Source: Epinephelus fuscoguttatus (lineage: Eukaryota > Chordata > Actinopteri > Perciformes > Serranidae). Taken from it: a DNA stretch of 64,000 bases. The notes beneath the pieces are model-generated. The model made no database searches, was not told the origin of the DNA, and saw only the letters and a list, made by a program, of their open reading frames with translations. Each line of letters begins with the position of its first letter. Position 1 is the stretch's first letter. Location: assembly GCF_011397635.1 (NCBI RefSeq), contig NC_064761.1, positions 25,213,643 to 25,277,642 on the forward strand. Direction: 5' to 3'. Both the position numbers and the translations under genes were made by a program. Shown piece after piece: positions 58,501-64,000 of this stretch.

Positions 58501-58846
58501 TATTGGAGGAGTTATTGTCAAATTACACATTTTATAGATGTTTTCAGCTGAATATTTTTATGTAAAATACCTGTCAGGAGGAGTAAATGACTGGTGCTGC
58601 TGCTTTAAAGGTAAGACTATAGCTGGGTCATGTAAAAAAACAACTTTATGCTCATCATAGAAACTTAATCCGATGTTTCAGTTTGACCTGTACATTATAT
58701 TTTAAAAGCATCACTTATAAACTATTCAACACTTAAGCAAGCTTAAATGTGTTTAAAAAACGTGCCCCTTTTTAGCTCCAGTTATTTAAGTTAATGACTC
58801 ACCTCACTGAGTTGCTCCTGTCCAGATATCGAACCAATAACTCCAT
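37497..58846 (-). CDS. mcoln2: Mucolipin-2 (TRPML2-type endolysosomal cation channel)
   Basis: Thirteen coding exons: 58803-58846, 58060-58213, 54484-54657, 53057-53213, 49561-49639, 49382-49478, 49095-49194, 46653-46765, 46120-46269, 43399-43500, 43147-43269, 37956-38162 and 37497-37670. All phases join, giving 1674 bases and 557 residues (human MCOLN2 is 566). The family forms tetrameric, PI(3,5)P2-gated Ca2+/Na+/Fe2+ channels of endosomes and lysosomes. Visible features are the basic N-terminal lipid-binding stretch [12 protein letters not shown] (about 41-52), S1 and the large lumenal loop ([27 protein letters not shown]), S2-S6, and the pore filter LNGDDMF (about 446-452). MCOLN2 is preferred over MCOLN3 because of [23 protein letters not shown] and the position next to lpar3. 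Introns are loaded with transposons but no exon is broken. Confidence 0.92.
37956..38162 (-). CDS. mcoln2: mcoln2 exon with pore helix, filter and S6
   Basis: A phase-0 exon of 69 codons bounded by CTCTAG and GTACTT. It encodes the pore region ([18 protein letters not shown]) and S6 ([21 protein letters not shown]), ending with the ITDAYETIK linker. The DD pair in the filter is the acidic site linked to Ca2+ selectivity and pH response in TRPML channels. The intron separating it from exon 43147-43269 is about 5 kb and contains a SINE, a LINE fragment, a nested MITE pair and an internally duplicated repeat. Confidence 0.93.
38762..39569. mobile_element. hAT-type MITE interrupted by a Harbinger-like MITE
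   Basis: The ends CAGTGGTTTCCAA and TTGGGAACCACT are inverted. The two halves (38762-38807 and 39310-39569) match the uninterrupted copy at 52669-52964, for example ACAGCAGGAAACAGCACTTC and AAAATAAAAGCTCTGTGC. The flanking 8-bp duplication is not clear in this copy. Confidence 0.8.
38808..39309. mobile_element. PIF/Harbinger-like MITE nested in the hAT MITE
   Basis: Terminal repeats GGGCCGGTTCATAGTCGACG and CGACTATGAAACGGCCC are inverted, and the element is flanked by TTA on both sides (38805-38807 and 39310-39312), the 3-bp duplication of PIF/Harbinger elements. The GC-rich subterminal region repeats GACGCATTG units. No transposase. Confidence 0.8.
39745..40345. repeat. DNA-element-like repeat with an internal ~200-bp tandem duplication
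   Basis: GTGAAACTGCTTTATTC ... TTTGTTTTGGAGAGGAATAG ... ACCTCTGCAGATAAT occurs at 39921-40020 and again at 40125-40215. The right end CTAAATTTCACACACTGCTC resembles the ends of the 49825-52666 element. Confidence 0.6.
41483..41648 (+). repeat. Degenerate SINE related to the 3477 and 48728 copies
   Basis: The body CATTGCATGTCATCCCTCTT ... CCTATCA.CTCTGCACTGTCC mirrors the SINE body of the other two copies. The head and B box are altered. Confidence 0.5.
41880..42650 (+). pseudogene. LINE-1/Tx1-like ORF2 3' fragment
   Basis: Broken frames read [17 protein letters not shown] and later [19 protein letters not shown] and [13 protein letters not shown], the C-terminal end of fish L1/Tx1-type ORF2. 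Stops and frameshifts make it inactive. It ends with an A-rich, polyadenylation-like tail near 42640. It lies in a mcoln2 intron. Confidence 0.65.
44127..45605 (+). mobile_element. MITE family B, copy split by a second element
   Basis: The left part 44127-44704 and right part 45383-45605 match the uninterrupted copy at 21885-22262 (TTCAACCAGCTTTGTATC at left; TTATTGGTCCGGTGCGGCAC and CCATCTTTCCAGCAGTGGAA at right). The left part also holds an internal duplication of about 280 bp (two AAGATTCTGTTACTG blocks near 44388 and 44582). Confidence 0.65.
44705..45382. mobile_element. MITE with TAAAGCCCAGTTCAGA ends nested in family B
   Basis: The left TAAAGCCCAGTTCAGA and right TCTGAACTGGGCTTTA are inverted. 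The similarity continues inward as AAAGATTC against GAATCTTT. There is no ORF with transposase features. Confidence 0.75.
47066..48266 (+). mobile_element. Tc1/mariner element 1, inactive
   Basis: The ends CACTCACTGGCCACTTTATT and AATAAAGTGGCCGGTGAGTG are inverted and flanked by TA. At about 1.2 kb it is the length of a complete Tc1 element. The coding region is broken (see the pseudogene entry). It lies in the mcoln2 intron between exons 46653-46765 and 49095-49194. Confidence 0.88.
47218..48255 (+). pseudogene. Tc1 transposase pseudogene
   Basis: Fragments in different frames show WSDESGF (first catalytic Asp), [12 protein letters not shown] (second Asp) and [14 protein letters not shown] (Glu of DD34E). 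A frameshift near 47783-47815, after GGGGVMVWG, separates the first Asp from the rest, and the N-terminal helix-turn-helix part is also out of frame. No functional enzyme is encoded. Confidence 0.85.
48728..48911 (+). repeat. tRNA-derived SINE, copy 2
   Basis: Same family as 3477-3665, with a better preserved B box (GGGTTCGACTC at 48792-48802). It lies about 190 bp downstream, in gene sense, of mcoln2 exon 49095-49194. Confidence 0.8.
50310..50597 (+). CDS. Small acidic ORF inside a transposable element, possibly P2X7-C-terminal-like
   Basis: Ninety-five codons starting [19 protein letters not shown], with [20 protein letters not shown]. The N-terminal half is strongly acidic and non-random. 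From memory, the YxFEPExTDEEL pattern occurs in a large group of short fish proteins related to the cytosolic zinc-binding tail of P2X7. The cysteine-rich part (WCxCGxC) expected next is absent, and the second half looks frame-shifted (other frames read [16 protein letters not shown]). No splice sites or mcoln2 relation. It is probably a decayed, transposon-carried gene fragment, and expression is unproven. Confidence 0.35.
   Translation: MDDFERDFEEFLVADTDPEPYLFEPEHTDEELHVFDAERARREAECTEWDSVLLLPLFGRYIIRRKSAAESASQGVKLRLLFLADDSSGSFSPVA
50835..52460 (+). mobile_element. Tc1/mariner element 2, structurally intact with long terminal inverted repeats
   Basis: Starts CAGTACAGGCCAAAAGTTTG and ends with its inverse, flanked by TA at 50833-50834 and 52461-52462. 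The inverted arms run about 285 bp and differ at very few bases by eye. The right arm reaches into the 3' end of the transposase gene. The right flank is a (TA)n tract, a natural Tc1 target. It lies in the mcoln2 intron between exons 49561-49639 and 53057-53213. Confidence 0.93.
51248..52297 (+). CDS. Tc1-family transposase, uninterrupted
   Basis: Cut-and-paste DNA transposase of 349 residues, close to the usual 340-345. The start [12 protein letters not shown] was chosen because it is the family start; an upstream in-frame extension is probably not used. In order: paired-like helix-turn-helix DNA-binding region ([20 protein letters not shown], about 13-32), GRPR-type linker (KGRPRV), a second helix-turn-helix ([17 protein letters not shown]), then the DD34E core with [21 protein letters not shown] and [20 protein letters not shown]. 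The glycine-rich box [12 protein letters not shown] is present. No stop or frameshift is visible, unlike the other two Tc1 copies here. Whether it is active cannot be told from sequence alone. Confidence 0.93.
   Translation: MARTNQLTKEKRVAIITLRNEGQSVQKIAKTLNVSPSGVAKTIKRYNETGTHEDPPRKGRPRVTSASEDKFIRVTSLRNRKLTAAQIRDQMNATQSSSSRPISRTTVKRRLRESGLHGQIAARKPLLRRGKQKRFVWAKKHKEWTLDQWKSVLWSDESKFEIFASNRRVFVRRRKGERMDSTCLVPTVKHGGGGVMVWGCFAGDTVGDLFKIEGTLNQHGYHSILQRHAIPSGLRLVGRSFIFQQDNDPKHTSRLWKGYLTKKESDGVLRQMTWPPQSPDLNPIEMVWGELDRRVKAKGPTSAKHLWELLQDCWKTISGDYLLKLIERMPRVCKAVIRAKGGYFEETRI
52461..52514. repeat. (TA)n microsatellite at the Tc1 junction
   Basis: An alternating TA tract begins at the target-site TA of the Tc1 element. 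It may have been the landing site or grown after insertion. Confidence 0.9.
52595..52626. repeat. Short (CAGATT)n tandem
   Basis: About four to five imperfect CAGATT units near the right end of the composite element. Confidence 0.8.
52669..52964. mobile_element. hAT-type MITE with perfect 8-bp duplication
   Basis: The ends CAGTGGTCCCAACTGG and CCAGTTGGGAACCACTG are inverted. The flanks 52661-52668 and 52965-52972 are both CTTTAAAA, an exact 8-bp duplication as hAT elements make. The duplicated site includes the terminal TTTAAA of the neighbouring composite element, so this MITE came later. Internal sequence matches 38762-39569. Confidence 0.9.
54478..54484 (-). other. mcoln2: GC-AG splice donor in mcoln2
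   Basis: Exon 54484-54657 ([12 protein letters not shown] ... LFHVMDQ) ends CAG and the intron begins GCAAGT, which is the preferred context of the minority GC-AG class. No GT donor nearby would keep the frame to the next exon (YSQLGRISV at 53213). Confidence 0.85.
55825..56367. mobile_element. Non-autonomous insert within Tc1 element 3
   Basis: The Tc1 leader breaks after CACAGGTGTGACTTAAG and resumes at CTAAAATGTGCAGCTTTATC. The insert carries CCTGTCCACAC at 56190-56201 and GTGTGGACAG near 56355, inverted, plus TTACCGGA and CTCCGGTTAC blocks. It has no ORF of note. The class is unknown. Confidence 0.55.
56394..57271 (+). pseudogene. Tc1 transposase pseudogene (element 3)
   Basis: Pieces in shifting frames: [20 protein letters not shown] (DNA-binding start), [13 protein letters not shown] (glycine box), [12 protein letters not shown] (second Asp region) and [14 protein letters not shown] (Glu region). 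Several frameshifts and stops, for example near 56643 and 57004, make it inactive. Confidence 0.85.
57945..57973 (+). repeat. (CTTAT)n tail
   Basis: Five to six CTTAT units directly after AACAGTGAAACGAAAT, looking like the 3' tail of a LINE copy whose body is not recognised. Confidence 0.6.
58803..58846 (-). CDS. mcoln2: mcoln2 first coding exon
   Basis: The ATG at 58846-58844 opens 44 coding bases ([14 protein letters not shown] plus two bases), followed by GTGAGT. Joining to 58213 completes a Ser codon (AG|C). No alternative upstream ATG in frame is evident before the presumed 5' UTR. The short, weakly conserved N-terminus is normal for mucolipins, so this start is less secure than the rest of the gene. 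The promoter should lie just right of 58.85 kb, where a short GC-richer stretch is seen (58860-59050). Confidence 0.7.
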
Positions 58847-59049
58847 GACTGATTGATTATCCACGTGGACACGGCGGTTAATCGAGTATTATGTCAAGAG
58901 GCTGACAGTCAGACACTCACAGCACAGAGAAGTCCCTTCAGCTGGGTTTTCTGAGACACCACGCACCTTCCAGGCAGCCAATCAGGAAATGAGTTTCAGG
59001 CGGCGCACTGGTTCCCAATCTACGGTCCGAGGAGCCACAAGGGTCACCG

Positions 59050-60330
59050 GGAGGACGGAAATGGGTCGGCCAAAAAAAAAAAAAATTATTTGCTACTGTT
59101 TTATAATTAGTGTTAAGATTAGATGAGAATAACTATTACAATAATTTCCACAGAAAACTCCACACAATTTTTATTATTATTATTTTTATTTAATTTAAGG
59201 GGAAACACTGAAGGTGAATAAGGTAAAAACATTTTAAACATTTAACAAATAGGTATCACCATTAGACTCCCCTCGTTGATTACTTGTCGATTACCACCAA
59301 GGGTCTACACACAAAAAATGTAGTCTATGCATTTATTTATTGTCATTGTTTGGCTTTTATTTTGAAGGAGAGACACTAAAGGTGAATGGGTAAAAAAAAA
59401 TGTAACTAGTAGGTATCACCATGAGATTTCCTTTGTTGATAACTTACCTTAAGACATTATTTCCCCTGATTTTTTTTAGGTTTAACTGTTCAAATGATGC
59501 ATTATCCAATTACATGGGTGTAAATTTATGAAAGCATGACATGAATATAAGAATGGGAACCCTCTTTGGAACACAGGTGGGGTTTTTTTAAAACATAATT
59601 TAATCATTATTGTCGTTGTAGCTGAATTTTGAAATTTTTAAAATGTCTGACATGTAAGGAAGACTCCATTTTGTTGTCAGACAATAATTGGATATTCTTC
59701 TAAATGAGAACACAGTTGCTTCCAAGTTCTTATAAAGGTAATTAAAAATTAATAAAGTGCGTAATTTGTATTTATTTCCAGAACAGAAATGTGAATGTTG
59801 TATAAAGCCAGGTTCAAAATTCTGGTTTCATTCTGTGGACGTTAGACTAAAAGGTTTTCACAGAGGGGATTTTGGATATCTGCTTTTATTTCTCCATAAA
59901 TCAGAAAACACTGTCAACAACCCTTAAAAAAAATGCCATGTTTTTAGGAATAAAATGCTCTATAAATCAGGCTATGGATGATTTATGAACAAATCTTTGT
60001 GTAAAAACCTTCAGAATAAAGACAGGAACAAAATGTAAAGTTTGGTGTGTGTAAGTGAAGTTAAGATTTCTGGCTCAGAGAATATGAGAAAATTCCCTTT
60101 ATTTTTAGACACAAAAATAAAATACTACAGGAGAATCAAGTAAAAATTGGAACTATCAGATATCGCCATGAAACATTAGTCGATTACCTACACAAAGACA
60201 ATTACTTTTTGTTTTGTGTTACAAGTTTATGTTTAGATCTACAGAACAGAAATCTGAACTTAAAAAATAAATTGTGTATTTTGGATGTTTTCTTAGTCTG
60301 ACAGAAGACATGTTGTAAAAGCAAAATATC
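59050..60330. repeat. Diverged tandem-like array of a ~100-bp motif
   Basis: The motif GGTATCACCAT(G/T)A(G/A)A..CC preceded by GAAGGTGAATAAGGTAAA-type sequence occurs near 59205-59290, 59365-59455 and, weaker, 60125-60200. The AT-rich spacing has no ORF. It may be one decayed transposon with internal repeats. Confidence 0.45.
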
Positions 60331-60399
60331 CCAAAATCTTACAATGGAGAAGTGCATGAAAAAACTGTTTTCACCTGTAGTGTCTCTCCTGTTTTATAA

Positions 60400-61530
60400 G
60401 AATAACAGTAAGGCAAGGAAACAAGGGAACACCTTTATTTTACAGGCTAAAGCATAAAAGTATTCATGTTTAAACATAATAACTGGAATTAGCCTGTAAG
60501 TGTTTTTAATTTTAGCACGCACTCTATAAAAATACAAAGGAAGTGAACTCAGTGTCCTCAATGGCAGCTGCAGCCCTGGCCGCAACTAACATCCCTGACA
60601 TCATCCACTCCCAGGTCAAATCTAACAAACAACAACACTCCTCGGATGGGGTTTGGACCAACATCTGTTTGGAGACACATCAGTCTGAAGGAAGCGTGGG
60701 CTGATATTTCTAAATCTTGGTTCTGTAGAAATAGAGATGCAGCCTGTGATGTGACAACATTTAGTATTCAGGTGTAATTTTGCCCTGTTTCTAATGATTC
60801 AACTTTTCTAGCCTACCAACCGTTGAGCATGATTTCCTTTTCTTTCACTTCCTTTTCTCTCTCCGTTTCTCTGTTAAGTAATTTTTGCGAAAGAGTAAAA
60901 ATCAAAGCAGTTCCCCATTCTGTATAAATAAGGATTTTTGCACAAATGCGTCCAATAAAAATATCTGACACAGAAAGTATGATGCTCAAAGGAAGGATGA
61001 AAAGCTGTCAAGAAACAAGAGCAAAGAATCTACAAGCACTTTCATTACTTATCTCATTTAAAACCTTCAGATGAAGTCATGGCTTTTATTTCATCTCCTC
61101 CTGATCTCATGTTGTGTTTGCTACTGTCATGGATTACACTGCTTGCTGACTCTGTGTGCACACACACACACGGCTGTGAATTGCAGCACCAAATAAACAG
61201 TAACAGTTGTCTTTGACCGTCTTACTGGTATGCTTAACACAGTTGCAATGTTGGAATGAGATATGTGAATATTCTTGGGCTGTGGCTGTTCAACATGCAG
61301 TATTACACCTCTAATCAAACAGCAAAACCTCCTTTAAAGCACCACGCCTCTGCTGCCCTCCTGTGTTCATAGGAGTGTGCTAATGGATGAGTGTTTCTGC
61401 CGCAGGATGGTCAGCATGGATGTTTGATTTTAGCTGTGTAGCTGCAGACTGGCCAGAGCAACAAATTCATAATTCATGTTTTTCACATACCTGTGATCAT
61501 GTTTGGCTACTAAACTGGAAAATAAGCTGC

Positions 61531-61593
<63 letters not shown>

Positions 61594-62800
61594 TATTTTG
61601 GCATTTGGGGGACATTGAAAATAATCTGTACAATACATATAATCACCTTGTCAACAACATTAACAATCATTTGTAGTCATGTTTCTGGAAACCTGGTTAT
61701 TTTAAATCCAATATTTACTCAACTTTATCTCTGTTTTTAATTTTCACCATCTCCTGAGGGAAATATCTGGCTCTTCAGATGCTACATGATGCACCATGTT
61801 CACTAGAGAGTCGCTAACAGTGTCTGTCTGCTGTTTGGTGGTGGGCATGTTGTGTGTGGGGGGTTCATCAGCTGCCTGCAATAAGAGTAAACCAACACAG
61901 TCAAGTTTCAGACTCTTCCTTTTTCACTATCAATGATTTAAATGTCTTTCTTTTCCCCAACAGGTTGCCACAAGAGATTTTCAACATTTTATACTTTTGT
62001 GTGACTTTTAAATTTGTTTGTACAGTTGACTGCCTCATCTATGTCCATGGAAATATTTGGAGTAACTCCTCTAGATGTTAAATTAAATCGAGCCTAAGCG
62101 GACATTGCAGCATACAGACATTGGATTAAGGATGTTGTGTATTATTTACAGTTGGAGAAAATCTGAATTTCTATCGGAAAATCAACTGCTTTTTGCCACC
62201 TGGCATTTTCAACTTCTGTGGCAAATATGGAAGCTTCCTCTCTTTTGGATTCCCTTTGGCTGGTCTGGCTTTCTTTGTTTGTTCTTGTGTTGATGGGTGG
62301 GTGGGGTTGTGTTTTTCATCCATCTTGGTTCTGTGTTTGTTTATTAGTATTCTGTATATCTTTATTGAATTGCTAATAAAATACCTTGTTTAAAAAATAT
62401 TTTTATTGAATTAAGTTGACTTGATATTGATGATTTTATGATGCACAACTTGATTTACCTGTTAGCTCTGTATGAGCAGTTTGCCCCGTCCAATAGAAAA
62501 TGAAAGACAGTAACACTGCTGCTCAGCAAAAATGGCTTCAGCATCACTATTTCAAGCCCTCTATGTACAGTTAATAATCACAAAAATAGCTTATTGTAAA
62601 AAAAAAAAAAAAACAGCATAAAAATATTTTTCATCCCCTTTAAATTACAAAATCCAAATCTGTATTTCAACATCAAAATTGAAACACATTATAAGTCCTG
62701 CATTGCAGTAATTAAACAGTCCATTACCATCATTACAGTGATACTAGGAAAACCCAGTTTGTAGTTCCCTGATACCTGCCCATGAGTGAGACACACTGAA
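60400..62800. other. Intergenic, no gene recognised apart from a microsatellite
   Basis: No exon with convincing splice context was seen on either strand. The (TA)n tract at 61536-61588 is the only clear repeat. Confidence 0.4.
61536..61588. repeat. (TA)n microsatellite
   Basis: About 26 AT/TA units without interruption. ORFs across it encode only Tyr-Ile runs. Confidence 0.95.
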
Positions 62801-62810
62801 ACACCAGATT

Positions 62811-63363
62811 AAAGGTATACTAGGCAGGATTTATAGATTACTGTTTGTAAACACAGCCTTCAAACTTTGCCCCTCCTCCTCCTCCACTCAGCAAGACGGA
62901 GAGAGCAGTGGTGGTCAACCAGAAAGTGAATGAAGACAGGTAGAGGTATTAACAAGCAGTGAATCAGAAAAGCGCAATTACTGTAAACATGGCCGCACCT
63001 TCGCACAACCCTGCAGGAAGGTACGACATTGACAAATTTTGCGTGAATTCAGCTGAAGTGCAAGCTTCACCCTGTCCACTTAGCTTCTGTGAGTGTGTGT
63101 GGGGCAAAACCTCGCCCTCCTTTAAGTAGACACACAGACATGCATCTCAAATCACAGAGCAGAGGAGAGAGGCGGCTGGCCGCTACATTTTTATCCACGT
63201 GCTGCTATTGGCTGGGGGCTACACACCAATACCCAAAGGTGACGACCAAAAACGTCCTAAACACCACCACACACTGCTAAAGGGGCATGAGTGATGATTG
63301 AGAGGAATTAGTTTTGAATGAGTCGACATATTTTTTTTAGGAAAATCCTGCATTTCATACCTT
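62811..63363. mobile_element. MITE with AAAGGTATACTAGGCAGGAT ends
   Basis: The left end (62811) is mirrored by ATCCTGCATTTCATACCTTT at the right (63344-63363). A GC-richer interior (CATGGCCGCACC, GCGGCTGGCCGC) without ORF is typical of this teleost family. Confidence 0.75.
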
Positions 63364-63629
63364 TTCGTAAACAAAGCTGTTTCTAACACTGTTTCCTGCC
63401 TACCTAATACTGGTTTTAGTTGTGATGTCTAAGAGCAGATTCACAAACCTGCACTGCTGTGTGAAACATACAGTTGACCACACTGCAGTAAGATGAAGTT
63501 AGTTGGCAACACTGGGCTGGTTCCCTAATTCGGTTACCTTTTAAATGTTGTACATGCACATTTAAACATCCACAGTGAACAAAAACACTGATGACGTTAA
63601 TCTTCCAGCTCTGACTCTGCAGAAACTGC

Positions 63630-63734
63630 CTAATTTGCTGGCGTTGGAGATGTCTCCTGAACAGGAACTCCGACAGTTTCAACAGGCAGCAGTGAGTCAG
63701 AGGAGGTCCTGTCTTCTGCTGAGGCCTGCAGATC
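63630..63734 (-). CDS. Possible terminal exon of the next minus-strand gene
   Basis: On the minus strand an acceptor (TTTCTGATGCAG) ends at 63735. An open frame of 34 codons follows, starting DLQASAEDRTSSDSLLP and ending with a TAG at 63632-63630. It is rich in Ser, Glu, Pro and Thr, as many unstructured C-termini are. A mucolipin-3 gene would be expected on this side from mammalian gene order, but this tail does not look like a mucolipin end. The identity is unknown, and an isolated open frame of this length could also arise by chance. Confidence 0.3.
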   Translation of the reverse strand, partial: DLQASAEDRTSSDSLLPVETVGVPVQETSPTPAN

Positions 63735-64000
63735 CTGCATCAGAAATATATATATTACACAAAAATTGTCACATGTTCAAATAAAATTGTCTTATAGCAG
63801 GAAATAGCACATTCATAAAACAAAGAATAACATATTTAGATTAAGAGGTCTGTCAACCAATACATGATTGACCACCATATTCTAGGTGAGTAAATAAAGT
63901 AATCATATTGATTTAGGAATCAAGCATATTAATTACCCGAATCTCTAAAATGTCTTAACTGACAAAGGGTTATGTTATTAGTGGCTACAACCGTTTAAAT

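Noticed and set aside
1-64000. CRISPR arrays, operons or prokaryotic defence genes
   Set aside because: No regularly spaced direct repeats and no close-packed ORFs. The gene structure is plainly that of a vertebrate nuclear genome.

Overview
The window reads as vertebrate, almost certainly teleost fish, nuclear DNA. It has long introns with GT-AG splice sites, (CA)n, (TA)n and (GA)n microsatellites, three Tc1/mariner elements of fish type, tRNA-headed SINEs, LINE 3' ends, many MITEs, and two genes that are neighbours in vertebrates (lpar3 and mcoln2). All the host genes I can support lie on the minus strand.

Region by region. (1) 589-10672, minus: the first nine coding exons of a single-pass membrane protein. 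It has a signal peptide, a cysteine-rich ectodomain, a CG-type cysteine motif next to one transmembrane helix, and a juxtamembrane segment resembling receptor guanylate cyclases. The 3' exons lie beyond the left edge. (2) 17605-25.6 kb, minus: lpar3, with two coding exons giving a complete 356-residue GPCR, and a probable 5' UTR exon near 25.4 kb. (3) 25.7-37.4 kb: repeat-rich intergenic DNA with a solo LTR carrying a 4-bp target duplication, several MITEs, and a tandem pair of perfect 30-bp palindromes. (4) 37497-58846, minus: mcoln2 (TRPML2-type channel). Thirteen coding exons join in phase to 557 residues and one intron uses a GC-AG donor. Its introns hold three Tc1 elements (one with an intact transposase reading frame), a 2.8-kb inverted-repeat element carrying a small ORF, and nested MITEs. 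(5) 58.9-64 kb: intergenic repeats, plus a possible last exon of the next minus-strand gene at 63630-63734.

Functionally the window pairs a lysophosphatidic-acid receptor with an endolysosomal cation channel. They are neighbours by conserved synteny and need not share a pathway. I saw no CRISPR array, operon, rRNA or bona fide tRNA gene. The most unusual content is the under-described receptor at the left end and the layered transposon insertions. Exon boundaries were set by reading splice sites and reading phase by eye. Repeat family names come from memory of typical fish repeats, not from a search.
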